DNA of 64,000 nucleotides from Pseudonocardia hierapolitana (GTDB lineage Bacteria > Actinomycetota > Actinomycetes > Mycobacteriales > Pseudonocardiaceae): the NCBI RefSeq assembly GCF_007994075.1, contig NZ_VIWU01000001.1:2976001-3040000 (forward strand). The letters run 5' to 3'. The notes below the pieces were generated by a model. It was not told the origin of the DNA, did no database searches, and saw nothing but the letters and a program-made list of their open reading frames with translations. Both the position numbers and the translations under genes were made by a program. How positions within the stretch are numbered: position 1 is the first letter of the stretch; the number at the start of each line of letters is the position of its first letter. Shown piece by piece: positions 7,376 through 15,866 of the stretch.

Positions 7376-8094
7376 ACAGGGTCATGAGCGGGGTTCTCCC
7401 CACCGCGGTGCGGATGGACTTCCGCCTCCAGCGGCGCTACGGATTCTGGTACGCCACGGCGTTCGTCGTACTGCTGTGGATCGGGGTGCTGCAGCTGGTT
7501 CCCGATCCGCTGCTGGGCCCGGCCATGCCGTACCTGCTGATGGCGGACCTGGCATTCATGATGTTCTTCATCGCGGGCGCGGTCTTCTTCGAGAAGGGCG
7601 AGCGCACCGTGTTCGCCCTGGTGACCACACCGCTACGGTTCCGGCACTACCTCACGGCGAAGCTGCTGACGATGTCCGCGCTCGCCCTGGTGACGTGCGT
7701 CGTGGTCGTGCTCGCCGACTACGGGCCCGGTGTCGCGCTGTTCCCGTTCGTGGCCGGCGTGGTCCTGATGACCCTGCTCATGCTGCTCGCCGGGTTCATC
7801 ACGGCCCCGCTGTTCCCGTCGATCAGCGAGTGGCTCCTGCCCTCGACCCTCGTGCTCGCCCTCCTGAACGCGCCCATCGTCGGCTACTCGGGGCTCTACC
7901 CGCACCCCGCGTTCTCCCTCGTTCCCACCGACGGGCCGCTACGGCTGCTCGGCGCCGCCTTCCACCAGGTCGCGCTCACGGGATGGCAGTGGACCTACGC
8001 GATCGGCTACCCGGCGCTGTGGATCGCGGGCCTGTGCCTGCTCGCGAAGCACGTGTTCCACCGCCACGTCGTCACCTCGGAAGGCGGCCGGTGA
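7372..8094 (+). CDS. ABC exporter permease 1
   Basis: A 240-residue membrane protein with six predicted helices, beginning with an amphipathic stretch (AVRMDFRLQRRYGFWYA). MPYLLMADLAFMMFFIAGAV and the charged FFEKGERTVFALVTTPLRFRHYL segment after helix 2 are typical of fluoroquinolone-export permease subunits. It starts inside the ATPase stop (ATGA) and ends inside the start of permease 2 (TGATG), so the three genes are translated as a unit. The transported compound is not evident. Confidence 0.83.
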   Translation: MNRVMSGVLPTAVRMDFRLQRRYGFWYATAFVVLLWIGVLQLVPDPLLGPAMPYLLMADLAFMMFFIAGAVFFEKGERTVFALVTTPLRFRHYLTAKLLTMSALALVTCVVVVLADYGPGVALFPFVAGVVLMTLLMLLAGFITAPLFPSISEWLLPSTLVLALLNAPIVGYSGLYPHPAFSLVPTDGPLRLLGAAFHQVALTGWQWTYAIGYPALWIAGLCLLAKHVFHRHVVTSEGGR

Positions 8095-8837
8095 TGGGGA
8101 CCGCCACCGGTTTCATCGCCACCTTCGGCCGCAACGACCTGCGCACCGTCCGGCGCGACAGCATGCTCGTGACGGTCATGCTCGGCCCGTTCCTGTACGC
8201 GGCGGCGCTGTGGTTCCTCCCGTCGATCACGGGCCACGTCGCCCGCGAGTACGCGTTCGACCTCGTGCCGTACCACTCGGCGATCGTCAGCGCGTTCTGC
8301 GTGCTCGGCCCACCGCTGCTGCTGGGCGCGGTCCTCGCGCTGCAACTGCTCGACGAGCGGGACCAGAACACGCTCGCCGCGCTCCGCGTGACGCCGGTGC
8401 CTCCGGCCACGTACACGGCCTACCGCGCCGGCTCGACCATCGCGCTGACCACGTTCTCGGTGCTGGCCTCGCTCGCCGTCTCCGGGCAGGTCGACGCCTG
8501 GACGCTCTTGCTGAGCGGGCCGATCGCGCTCACAGCGGGCCTGCTCGCGCCCGTACTCGGGTTCGTCATGGCCTCGCTGGGGCGCAACAAGATCGAAGGC
8601 CTCGCCGTGATGCGGGTGATCGGGCTCGCCGTGTTCACGGTTCCGATGATCCCGTTCTTCATCCTCGACTCCCCGTGGCAGCTCGCCTTCGGTGTCGTGC
8701 CCCCGTACTGGCCGGTTCGGGCCTTTTGGTCCGCGTTCGACGGCGGCACCTACTGGCCCTACGTCGCGGGGGGCCTGCTCTACAACGCCGCGCTCGTCGG
8801 AGTCCTCCTGCGGGTGGTCACGATGCGGCTCCGCTGA
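8094..8837 (+). CDS. ABC exporter permease 2
   Basis: A 247-residue six-helix permease pairing with the preceding one. Characteristic segments are ERDQNTLAALRVTPVPPATY (cytoplasmic coupling region after helix 2), FVMASLGRNKIEGLAVMRV and PFFILDSPWQLAFGVVPPYWP. These resemble the second permease of the mycobacterial fluoroquinolone export system Rv2686c-Rv2688c. It is the last gene of the operon; arfB converges on it 25 bases downstream with no obvious terminator. Confidence 0.83.
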   Translation: MGTATGFIATFGRNDLRTVRRDSMLVTVMLGPFLYAAALWFLPSITGHVAREYAFDLVPYHSAIVSAFCVLGPPLLLGAVLALQLLDERDQNTLAALRVTPVPPATYTAYRAGSTIALTTFSVLASLAVSGQVDAWTLLLSGPIALTAGLLAPVLGFVMASLGRNKIEGLAVMRVIGLAVFTVPMIPFFILDSPWQLAFGVVPPYWPVRAFWSAFDGGTYWPYVAGGLLYNAALVGVLLRVVTMRLR

Positions 8838-8861
8838 AGGTCCGGCGACCACACCCGTCGC

Positions 8862-9290
8862 TCAGGCCTCGGGCCGCCCCCGCAGCCGCTTGACCGCTCC
8901 GCGGCGCGCCTTGGACTCGAGCCGCCTGCGGTGGGCGCCCCGGGTGGGCCGGGTCGGCCTGCGCGTCGGTGGGGCGGGGCGCATCGCGTCCCGGAGTGTC
9001 GCGGCGAGCCGTTCGCGGGCCGCCTCGCGGTTGCGGAGCTGGCTGCGGTGCTCCGCGGCGACGACGGTGAGGACACCGTCGACGAGGCGCGCGCCGAGCC
9101 GGCGCACGGCGCGTTCGCGCAGCGGCTCGGGCACCGAGGGCGATCGCGCCAGGTCGAACGAGAGCTCGACGCGGGAGTCGGTGGTGTTGACGCCCTGGCC
9201 ACCGGGTCCCGAGGCGCGGGAGAACCGCCAGTGCAGCTCCCGGCCGGGCAGTACGAGCGCCCGGCGCACCGGAAGATCTGCTTCGGCCAC
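8862..9290 (-). CDS. arfB: Alternative ribosome-rescue factor ArfB (peptidyl-tRNA hydrolase)
   Basis: A 142-residue ArfB/YaeJ-type rescue factor. It enters stalled ribosomes lacking a stop codon and hydrolyses the peptidyl-tRNA. The catalytic GGQ motif sits in RASGPGGQGVNTTDSRVEL (GGQ at residues 30-32), and the tail is strongly basic (ARRGAVKRLRGR), as needed to occupy the empty mRNA channel. Length and motif order match the family; the codon-recognition domain of release factors 1 and 2 is absent. Confidence 0.93.
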   Translation of the reverse strand: MAEADLPVRRALVLPGRELHWRFSRASGPGGQGVNTTDSRVELSFDLARSPSVPEPLRERAVRRLGARLVDGVLTVVAAEHRSQLRNREAARERLAATLRDAMRPAPPTRRPTRPTRGAHRRRLESKARRGAVKRLRGRPEA

Positions 9291-9368
9291 CGCCTCAGGA
9301 TGCCCTTTCCGTCCCGAGTGAGCATGTTCACGGCCGGGAACAGCTCAGACAGGCGCAGCACTTTGTAT

Positions 9369-9380
9369 GCTGTAAGCAGT
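9369..9380 (+). promoter_or_regulatory. GntR operator, site A
   Basis: GCTGTAAGCAGT, followed by CGAC, 21 bases before the GntR start. It matches the consensus ACYGTATGCRGT drawn from seven sites in this window and implies autoregulation. Confidence 0.6.
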
Positions 9381-9401
9381 CGACCGCACCAGGAGCACGC
9401 G

Positions 9402-10121
9402 ATGGCACTATCCGAGACGCCAACCGAGGCCGGCAGCCGGCGGATCGCCCGGCCGGTCCCGCTCCGCGAGAGCGTCTACAACGCGATCCTGGACATGATC
9501 GTCAGCCGGAACCTCCAGCCGGGCCAGCACCTGGTGGAGAGCGAGCTGGCCCTGATGCTGGGGGTATCCCGGCAGCCGGTCCGCGAAGCGCTCCAATGGC
9601 TGAAGAACGACGGTTGGGTGGACCTGCGTCCAGGGCTGGGCGCGTTCGTCCACACCCCCACGGTCGAGGAGGCCGACCAGCTGCTGGCCGTCCGCAGCCT
9701 GCTGGAGACGGAGTCCGCCCGGCTCGCGGCCACCCGCGCCACCGATGAGGGTGTCGCCCGCCTGCGCGAGCTGTGCGACCGCGGCCAGGACGCCCTCGCG
9801 GCCGAGGACGTCACCACGCTGGTCGAGCTCAACGCCGAGCTGCACAAACAGGTCATGCAGATGTCCGGCAACGACGTGCTCGTCGAGCTGGCGGCCCAGG
9901 TCGACCGCCGGGTCCGCTGGTACTACACGCCGGTGGCCCGCCACCGCGGCGAGCAGTCCTGGATCGAGCACGCGGCCCTGATCGACGCCATCGCGGCGGG
10001 CGACGCCGCCCGTGCAGGCGAGGTCATGGCCGCCCACACGGAGCACACCCGCCGCTCCTACCTGGAGCACCGCGACGACGCGGACGACGCAGCCCCTGCA
10101 CTGCGGGGCCGCGTCCACTGA
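9402..10121 (+). CDS. GntR-family regulator (FadR/FCD subfamily), likely regulator of the oxalate/glyoxylate genes
   Basis: A 239-residue regulator. The winged helix-turn-helix is at about residues 25-85 (SVYNAILDMIVSRNLQPGQ, then LVESELALMLGVSRQPVREAL and GWVDLRPGLGAFV). The helical FCD ligand domain follows, with ELNAELHKQVMQMSGN and conserved His residues (HKQV, ARHRGE, EHAALI) that usually bind a metal and an organic acid. AGGAG precedes the ATG at 9402. An operator overlaps its leader, and similar operators stand before the transporter/sucC, panE-like/oxc-like and NuoEF-like promoters, so it is the best candidate for the regulon's control protein. The ligand is probably a small dicarboxylate or glyoxylate-like acid (inference). 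Confidence 0.88.
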   Translation: MALSETPTEAGSRRIARPVPLRESVYNAILDMIVSRNLQPGQHLVESELALMLGVSRQPVREALQWLKNDGWVDLRPGLGAFVHTPTVEEADQLLAVRSLLETESARLAATRATDEGVARLRELCDRGQDALAAEDVTTLVELNAELHKQVMQMSGNDVLVELAAQVDRRVRWYYTPVARHRGEQSWIEHAALIDAIAAGDAARAGEVMAAHTEHTRRSYLEHRDDADDAAPALRGRVH

Positions 10122-10181
10122 CCGGCCGGGCCGCTCGCGCCCCGCCCCACCTCGGCGCCGACGACGAAGCCGAGGCATTTC

Positions 10182-10200
10182 ACCCGCCTGACCGGCGGGT
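10182..10200 (+). terminator. Hairpin after the GntR gene
   Basis: ACCCGCC-TGACC-GGCGGGT, a 7-bp stem 60 bases after the stop. There is no T-tract, as is common in high-GC actinobacteria. Confidence 0.4.
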
Positions 10201-10328
10201 CCCGCACGCCCAACCGACGCGCGACGCTGCGCGCCGGCCGTCCCCGCGCGCCGATCGATCGGCGCCGCCGCGTCCGAATCCGCATGCCGGCTCGCGGTCG
10301 GGGAACCCTGATCACGGAGGTGACAAGC

Positions 10329-10520
10329 ATGCGTTCGCTGCGCAACTTCATCCGGTCCCTGAAGGACCTTCCGCGCGGCTCCTCTGCCGACGGCCGGAGC
10401 ATCGGCCTCGGACTGGACGCCGCACTGCGGGCCCAGCGGGCCCGCGGTGCGGAGGCCGAGCCGCTCACCACGCGGACCCGTCCGGCGGCCACCGAGGACC
10501 GCCCGTTCACCCGGGCCTGA
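10329..10520 (+). CDS. Small basic protein of unknown function
   Basis: A 63-residue open frame (MRSLRNFIRSLKDLPRGSSA...) with a strong GGAGGT site 6-7 bases before the ATG. It is followed by a perfect 13-bp terminator hairpin, so transcription and translation both look plausible. The first 15 residues could form a basic amphipathic helix; the rest is Ala/Arg/Thr-rich and probably disordered. I recognise no family. It sits between the GntR regulator and the MFS transporter inside the putative oxalate region, and may be a locus-specific accessory peptide or a chance frame. Confidence 0.5.
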   Translation: MRSLRNFIRSLKDLPRGSSADGRSIGLGLDAALRAQRARGAEAEPLTTRTRPAATEDRPFTRA

Positions 10521-10541
10521 CCGACCGCCGAACACCACGCC

Positions 10542-10572
10542 GTGGCCGCCCCGAACGAATCGGGGCGGCCAC
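10542..10572. terminator. Bidirectional terminator hairpin
   Basis: A perfect 13-bp stem (GTGGCCGCCCCGA/TCGGGGCGGCCAC) with the loop ACGAA, between the small plus-strand gene and the convergent MFS transporter. Confidence 0.75.
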
Positions 10573-10579
10573 CGGCGTT

Positions 10580-11950
10580 TCAGACGGCATACCGAGACGT
10601 CTGCTCCGGGATCCGGGGCAGCGGCAGGGTGCGGGGCAGGCCGGGTCGCTGCAGGGCACCGGCGGCCCTGGCCGCGACGAGCGACACGACGGCCGCACCC
10701 ACGAACGTGGCAGCCCAGCCCCACGTGGTGACGGCGAGCGCGGCGACACCCACGCCGAGCACACCGCCCGCGGCCTTGGCGCTGTAGACCAGGCCGTGCA
10801 CCTCGAGCGCGCTCTGCTCACCGAAGTACTCCCGGGCGAGGCTGGCGAAGATCGGATAGAACCCGCCACCACCGAGGCCGGCCAGGCCCGCCGCGACGAC
10901 GAGCGCACCCGTCGATCCGGTGGTGGCCGACAGTGCGAACAGCAGCTGCGCCGCGCCCTGGACGGTGAGCACCGCGCTCAACGTCCTGCAGCGCCCAAGC
11001 CGATCCGACACCCCCATCGCCAGCGCGCGGCCCGCTCCGTTGACCCCGGCGAACAGGCCGGCCGCGAGGGCAACGGCGCCCACGGTGGCCGCGACGCCAC
11101 CGGCGTAGACCACGATGAACGCGGCGTTGAACAGTGAGACCGCCCCGGCCGCGAGCAGGATCAGGTACATCACCGGCAGCACCCGGGTCTGCATCGCCTG
11201 CGCCGCGGAGAACTCGCGAACGGCGGGCGGGTTGATCCGGCGCGCCGGGTTGCGCAGGGCCCACGCCTGCGGGTCGACCTCGGCGGGCCACCACCGCTCG
11301 GGCGGGTCGCGGAAGAAGAGGCCGGGACCGGCGACGAGCAGGAAGAGCACGACCGCGGCGGTGTCGAGAACCGTCGTGAGGTTGGCGGCGTCGAGACCGA
11401 TGACGGCAGCGACGATGAGCGGCACGGACCCGTAGGCGAAGGCGCCAGTCACCGTGCTGACGCGCCGACCCATGCGCTCGGGGTACCACTTCGCGACGGT
11501 CGACGTGCAGGCCGCGTAGACGAGCCCGGCGCCGGTGCCACCGAGGAGGGCGTAGCCGAGGAGCGCGCCCAGAAGGTCCGTGCTGTGCGCGAGCACGACG
11601 AGCCCGAGCGCGGAGAGAGCGGCCCCGGCCAGCATCACCGGGCGCGGCCCGATGCGGTGGCGCTCCCGCAGGTAAGCGGTGGGCAGGCCGACGCCCGCCT
11701 GGAGCAGGGTCCACCCGGCGAGCAGCCAGATCGCCCCGGCGAGGCTCCAGCCGTTGCGCTCCATCAGCGCCGGCACCGCGGCGCCGTACCCGTACTGCAA
11801 CACGCCGACCGCCGCCATGGGCAGCCACGCCTGCCACAACACGCTGGAGCGAGGACGTCCGATGAGCTGCTCCGGCGACTCGCCCACGCGGTAGCGGCGA
11901 CCGTGGTTGTCGCGGATCTCCCGGACGGCGCCCGAGTCGGGAATCGCCAT
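10580..11950 (-). CDS. MFS transporter of the oxalate/formate antiporter (OFA) type
   Basis: A 456-residue, 12-helix major facilitator. The stretches [49 protein letters not shown] and [25 protein letters not shown] are the signature regions of OFA-family transporters, which exchange oxalate for formate or move related monocarboxylates. The start is ATG 11950 with GGAGG close upstream, giving a roughly 45-residue cytoplasmic N-terminus before helix 1. It is divergent from sucC, and operators B and C lie between them. The substrate is inferred from family and from frc in the same region. Confidence 0.85.
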   Translation of the reverse strand: MAIPDSGAVREIRDNHGRRYRVGESPEQLIGRPRSSVLWQAWLPMAAVGVLQYGYGAAVPALMERNGWSLAGAIWLLAGWTLLQAGVGLPTAYLRERHRIGPRPVMLAGAALSALGLVVLAHSTDLLGALLGYALLGGTGAGLVYAACTSTVAKWYPERMGRRVSTVTGAFAYGSVPLIVAAVIGLDAANLTTVLDTAAVVLFLLVAGPGLFFRDPPERWWPAEVDPQAWALRNPARRINPPAVREFSAAQAMQTRVLPVMYLILLAAGAVSLFNAAFIVVYAGGVAATVGAVALAAGLFAGVNGAGRALAMGVSDRLGRCRTLSAVLTVQGAAQLLFALSATTGSTGALVVAAGLAGLGGGGFYPIFASLAREYFGEQSALEVHGLVYSAKAAGGVLGVGVAALAVTTWGWAATFVGAAVVSLVAARAAGALQRPGLPRTLPLPRIPEQTSRYAV

Positions 11951-11965
11951 GCCGCCTCCTTCCAT

Positions 11966-11977
11966 ACTGTATGCCGA
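11966..11977. promoter_or_regulatory. GntR operator, site B
   Basis: ACTGTATGCCGA, 16 bases upstream of the MFS start, with the flank CCAT on its left as in sites C, D and E. Confidence 0.6.
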
Positions 11978-12012
11978 TAGTGCGGCAAGCGTGACCCGGC
12001 ACACAAGCCCTC

Positions 12013-12041
12013 TGGACAACTTTCTCCATACTGCATACAGT
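12013..12041 (+). promoter_or_regulatory. Predicted sucC-operon promoter overlapping GntR operator, site C
   Basis: TGGACA (12013-12018), a 17-base spacer and TACAGT (12036-12041) form a good actinobacterial promoter. The palindrome ACTGCATACAGT (12030-12041) covers the spacer end and the -10 box, so binding should block initiation. CGAC follows, as at sites A and D. Confidence 0.62.
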
Positions 12042-12080
12042 CGACCGTCATTGCTCGCGCAGCAGACGGGAGACCGCACT

Positions 12081-13241
12081 GTGGACCTCTACGAGCACCA
12101 AGCCAGGGACGTGTTCGCCGCCCACGGCGTGCCCGTCCCCCGCGGTGCGGTGGCCGACACCGCAGCCGAGGCCGCCGACCGAGCCCGTGAGCTCGACGGG
12201 CCGGTCGTGGTGAAGGCCCAGGTGAAGACCGGTGGACGAGGCAAGGCCGGAGGTGTGCAGCTGGCCCGTACACCGGAAGAAGCGCAGGAGAAGGCCGCCG
12301 CGATCCTCGGCATGGACATCAAGGGCCACACGGTGCACCGGGTCCTCGTCACGGAGGCCAGCGACATCGCCGAGGAGTACTACTTCTCGTTCCTGCTGGA
12401 CCGCTCGAACCGCACGTTCCTCGCGATGTGCTCCGCCGAGGGCGGCGTCGAGATCGAACAGCTCGCGGCCGAGCGGCCCGACGCGCTCCTCAAGATGCCG
12501 ATCGACCCGCTGATCGGCGTCGACGCGGACACCGCGTCCCGGATCGCCGCCGTGCTGCCCTCCGAGGTGGCCGAGGAAGCCGCCAAGGCGATCACCAGCC
12601 TGTGGGACGCGTTCGTGGCCGAGGACGCCACCCTCGTCGAGGTGAACCCCCTGGTCCGGACGGGGCAGGGCGAGATCGTCGCTCTGGACGGCAAGGTCAC
12701 GCTCGACGACAACGCCGCCTTCCGGCACCCCGGCCACGCCGACCTGGTGGACCAGCGCACCGAGGACCCCCTAGAAGCGAAGGCGAAGGCCAAGGACCTC
12801 AACTACGTCAAGCTCGACGGCGAGGTCGGGATCATCGGCAACGGCGCGGGCCTGGTCATGTCCACGCTCGACGTGGTCGCGTACGCCGGGGAGAAGCACG
12901 GCGGGGTGAAGCCTGCGAACTTCCTGGACATCGGTGGTGGGGCCTCGGCCGAGGTGATGGCGGCCGGGCTGGACGTGATCCTGGGTGACCCGGACGTCAA
13001 GAGCGTGTTCGTCAACGTGTTCGGCGGGATCACCGCCTGCGACGCGGTGGCCACCGGCATCGTCGAGGCGCTGAAGATCCTGGGCGACGCGGACACCAAG
13101 CCGCTGGTCGTGCGGCTGGACGGCAACAACGTCCTGGAGGGCCGCCGCATCCTCGACGAGGCGAACCACCCCCTCGTCACGCAGGTCACGACCATGGACG
13201 AGGCGGCGGACCGCGCCGCCGAGCTGGCGGCGGGAGCCTGA
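12081..13241 (+). CDS. sucC: Succinate--CoA ligase-type beta subunit (SucC)
   Basis: A 386-residue ATP-grasp subunit of an ADP-forming dicarboxylate-CoA ligase. [20 protein letters not shown] begins the ATP-grasp fold, followed by [18 protein letters not shown]. The C-terminal CoA-ligase region has [32 protein letters not shown] and [16 protein letters not shown]. The GTG start has only a weak ribosome site. It is the first gene of a tight five-gene operon with sucD, hyi, glxR and gcl, under an operator. A citric acid cycle role alone would not explain this placement; it may make or recycle succinyl-CoA as CoA donor, or activate oxalate, malate or another diacid. Confidence 0.92.
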   Translation: MDLYEHQARDVFAAHGVPVPRGAVADTAAEAADRARELDGPVVVKAQVKTGGRGKAGGVQLARTPEEAQEKAAAILGMDIKGHTVHRVLVTEASDIAEEYYFSFLLDRSNRTFLAMCSAEGGVEIEQLAAERPDALLKMPIDPLIGVDADTASRIAAVLPSEVAEEAAKAITSLWDAFVAEDATLVEVNPLVRTGQGEIVALDGKVTLDDNAAFRHPGHADLVDQRTEDPLEAKAKAKDLNYVKLDGEVGIIGNGAGLVMSTLDVVAYAGEKHGGVKPANFLDIGGGASAEVMAAGLDVILGDPDVKSVFVNVFGGITACDAVATGIVEALKILGDADTKPLVVRLDGNNVLEGRRILDEANHPLVTQVTTMDEAADRAAELAAGA

Positions 13242-13243
13242 GC

Positions 13244-14149
13244 ATGTCGATCTTCCTGCACGAGAACAGCAAGGTCATCGTCCAGGGCATCACCGGGAGC
13301 GAGGCCACCAAGCACACCGCGAAGATGCTCGCCGCCGGCACGGACATCGTCGGCGGCGTCAACGCCCGCAAGGCCGGCACCACCGTCACGATCGGCGGCC
13401 GCGACCTCACGGTCTTCGGCACCGTCGCCGAGGCGATGGCGGAGACGGGCGCGGACGTGAGCGTCCTCTTCGTGCCGCCGCGGTTCGCGGGCGACGCCGC
13501 CGTCGAGGCCATCGACGCCGGCATCGGGCTCGCGGTCGTGATCACCGAGGGCATCCCCGTTCACGACACGGCGCGGGTGTGGGCGCACGCGTGCGCAACG
13601 GGCAACAAGACGCGGATCATCGGCCCGAACTGCCCGGGGATCATCTCGCCCGGGAAGTCGAACGCGGGGATCATCCCGGCCGACATCGCCGGTGCGGGCC
13701 CGATCGGGCTGGTGTCCAAGTCCGGGACGTTGACCTACCAGATGATGTACGAGCTGCGGGAGTACGGCTTCTCCACGGCGATCGGCATCGGTGGTGACCC
13801 GGTGATCGGCACCACGCACATCGACGCGCTGGAGGCGTTCGAGGCCGACCCGGAGACGCGGGCGATCGTGATGATCGGCGAGATCGGCGGCGATGCCGAG
13901 GAGCGCGCCGCGGACTACATCAAGGCCAACGTGAGCAAGCCGGTCGTCGGGTACGTCGCCGGGTTCACCGCGCCCGAGGGCAAGACCATGGGGCACGCCG
14001 GTGCGATCGTGTCCGGTTCCGCGGGCACCGCGCAGGCCAAGAAGGACGCGCTGGAGGCGGCCGGGGTGAAGGTCGGAAAGACCCCCAGCGAGACCGCCGC
14101 CCTGATGCGGGAGCAGCTCGCCGGACTGCAGCTCGGGGCCGGCGCGTGA
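13244..14149 (+). CDS. sucD: Succinate--CoA ligase-type alpha subunit (SucD)
   Basis: A 301-residue CoA-binding and phosphohistidine subunit partnering SucC. The N-terminal Rossmann part has [17 protein letters not shown], and the CoA/ligase half has [19 protein letters not shown] and [16 protein letters not shown]. The phosphorylated His is H251 in [16 protein letters not shown]. The ATG lies 2 bases after the sucC stop, and the gene ends in a 4-base GTGA overlap with hyi. Residues that separate succinate from malate or oxalate specificity cannot be judged by eye. Confidence 0.93.
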   Translation: MSIFLHENSKVIVQGITGSEATKHTAKMLAAGTDIVGGVNARKAGTTVTIGGRDLTVFGTVAEAMAETGADVSVLFVPPRFAGDAAVEAIDAGIGLAVVITEGIPVHDTARVWAHACATGNKTRIIGPNCPGIISPGKSNAGIIPADIAGAGPIGLVSKSGTLTYQMMYELREYGFSTAIGIGGDPVIGTTHIDALEAFEADPETRAIVMIGEIGGDAEERAADYIKANVSKPVVGYVAGFTAPEGKTMGHAGAIVSGSAGTAQAKKDALEAAGVKVGKTPSETAALMREQLAGLQLGAGA

Positions 14150-14991
14150 CCGCCGCGGGGCTTCGCTACGACGTCAACCTGTCCATCCTGTTCACCGAGC
14201 TCCCCCTCCTGCAGCGGCCCGCCGCCGCGGCAGCGGCCGGGTTCGACGCGGTCGAGCTCTGGTGGCCGTTCCCGGAGCCGGTGCCCGCCGACCGCGACCT
14301 CGACGCCCTGCGCACCGCCATCACGGACGCCGGCGTCCGGCTGGTCGGGCTGAACTTCGACGCAGGCGACATGGCCGCGGGCGACCGCGGGCTGCTCTCC
14401 CGGCCGTCCGAGAGCGCACGGTTCCGCGCCAACGTCGACGTGGCCGTCGGGTTCGCGGCCTCGCTGGGCTGCACGGTGCTCAACGCGCTGTACGGCAACC
14501 GCGACGTCGACGTGACGGTGCCTGAGCAGCGGGAGCTCGCCACCGAGAACCTCGTGTTCGCCGCGGCGGCCGCGGACCGCGCCGGGGCGACCGTCGTGAT
14601 CGAGGCCCTCAACAGCTACGAGAGCCCGCGTTACCCCCTCACGTCGTCGCAGAAGGCGCTCGACCTCGTCGACTACCTCAAGGTCGTGCACGGCGTGCCG
14701 AACGTGGCGTTCCTCGCCGACCTCTACCACCTCGCGCGGATGGGCGAGCCCGTCGAGCGGCTGGTCGAGCTGCGCGGCGACCGGTTCGGTCACGTCCAGA
14801 TCGCCGACCCGCCCGGCCGCGGGCAGCCCGGCACCGGCGAGCTCGACTGGGACGCCGTGCTCGAGCGACTCGCCGAGAGCGGCTACTCCGGCCACGTCGG
14901 GCTCGAGTACAAGCCGGTCGGCCCGAGCGCCGAGAGCTTCGACTGGCTCCCCCGCCAGCTCCGTTCCACCACCGTCGAGGAGACCGCGTGA
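14146..14991 (+). CDS. hyi: Hydroxypyruvate isomerase
   Basis: A 281-residue TIM-barrel isomerase of the Hyi/xylose-isomerase-like family, which interconverts hydroxypyruvate and tartronate semialdehyde. It opens with [20 protein letters not shown] and has [20 protein letters not shown] with the metal-binding Glu, then [35 protein letters not shown] and [12 protein letters not shown]. The pairing with glxR and gcl is the classical glyoxylate-to-glycerate arrangement. It overlaps its neighbours by 4 bases on each side. Confidence 0.9.
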   Translation: MTAAGLRYDVNLSILFTELPLLQRPAAAAAAGFDAVELWWPFPEPVPADRDLDALRTAITDAGVRLVGLNFDAGDMAAGDRGLLSRPSESARFRANVDVAVGFAASLGCTVLNALYGNRDVDVTVPEQRELATENLVFAAAAADRAGATVVIEALNSYESPRYPLTSSQKALDLVDYLKVVHGVPNVAFLADLYHLARMGEPVERLVELRGDRFGHVQIADPPGRGQPGTGELDWDAVLERLAESGYSGHVGLEYKPVGPSAESFDWLPRQLRSTTVEETA

Positions 14992-15866
14992 CGACGATCG
15001 GGTTCATCGGGCTGGGGATCATGGGCGGCCCGATGGCCGCCAACCTGATCGCCGCAGGTCACACCGTGCTCGGCCACGACACCCAGCAGGCTGCCGCGGA
15101 GCGGCTGGTCAGCGCGGGCGGCAAGTACGTCGACTCGGTGGCCGCCGCGACCGCCGCCGACGTCGTGATCACGATGCTGCCCGACTCGCCGCAGGTCGAG
15201 GAGGTCGTCCTCGGACCCGGCGGGGTGCTGGACCACGCAGAACCCGGCCTGCTGCTGATCGACATGAGCACGATCCGGCCGGACACGTCCGTCGCGGTGG
15301 CCGCGGCGGCCGCGTCCCGCGGGGTACGCGCCCTCGACGCGCCGGTGAGCGGCGGTGAGAAGGGCGCGATCGACGGCGTCCTCTCGATCATGGTGGGCGG
15401 CGACGCCGAGGCGTTCGAGGCGGCCCGGCCGGTGTTCGAGGTTCTCGGCAAGACGGTCGTGCACGTCGGGCCGAGCGGCGCGGGCCAGACCGTGAAGGCG
15501 GCCAACCAGCTCGTCGTCGGCGGGATCTACGCCCTGGTCGCCGAGGCGATCGTGCTGCTGGAGGCCTCAGGGGTGGACCCGGGCCCCGCGCTCGACGTGC
15601 TGGCCGGCGGTCTCGCCGGCAGCCGGATCCTCGAGCTCAAGCGGAGGTCGATGGCGGCGCGGGAGTTCGCTCCCGGCTTCCGGATCGATCTGCACCACAA
15701 GGACATGGGCATCGCGATCGCCGCGGCGCAGGAGGCGGGCGTCGCCCTCCCGATGACCGGCCTCACCGCCCAGCTCATCGCCGCGGCCCGCGCGCAGGGC
15801 TACGGCTCGCTCGACCACTCGGTGCTGCTGAAGGTGCTGGAGAACTTCTCGGGAAAGGCTGCCTGA
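14988..15866 (+). CDS. glxR: Tartronate semialdehyde reductase (2-hydroxy-3-oxopropionate reductase)
   Basis: A 292-residue beta-hydroxyacid dehydrogenase. The NAD(P) motif is GFIGLGIMGGPMAANLIAAGH at residues 4-24, the substrate motif is DAPVSGGEKGAIDG, and the catalytic Lys is in GAGQTVKAANQL. The C-terminal helical domain contains LHHKDMGIAIAAAQEAG. It reduces the tartronate semialdehyde made by Gcl to glycerate. Its GTG start overlaps the hyi stop and its stop overlaps the gcl ATG (TGATG). No glycerate kinase gene is in the window. Confidence 0.9.
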   Translation: MTTIGFIGLGIMGGPMAANLIAAGHTVLGHDTQQAAAERLVSAGGKYVDSVAAATAADVVITMLPDSPQVEEVVLGPGGVLDHAEPGLLLIDMSTIRPDTSVAVAAAAASRGVRALDAPVSGGEKGAIDGVLSIMVGGDAEAFEAARPVFEVLGKTVVHVGPSGAGQTVKAANQLVVGGIYALVAEAIVLLEASGVDPGPALDVLAGGLAGSRILELKRRSMAAREFAPGFRIDLHHKDMGIAIAAAQEAGVALPMTGLTAQLIAAARAQGYGSLDHSVLLKVLENFSGKAA

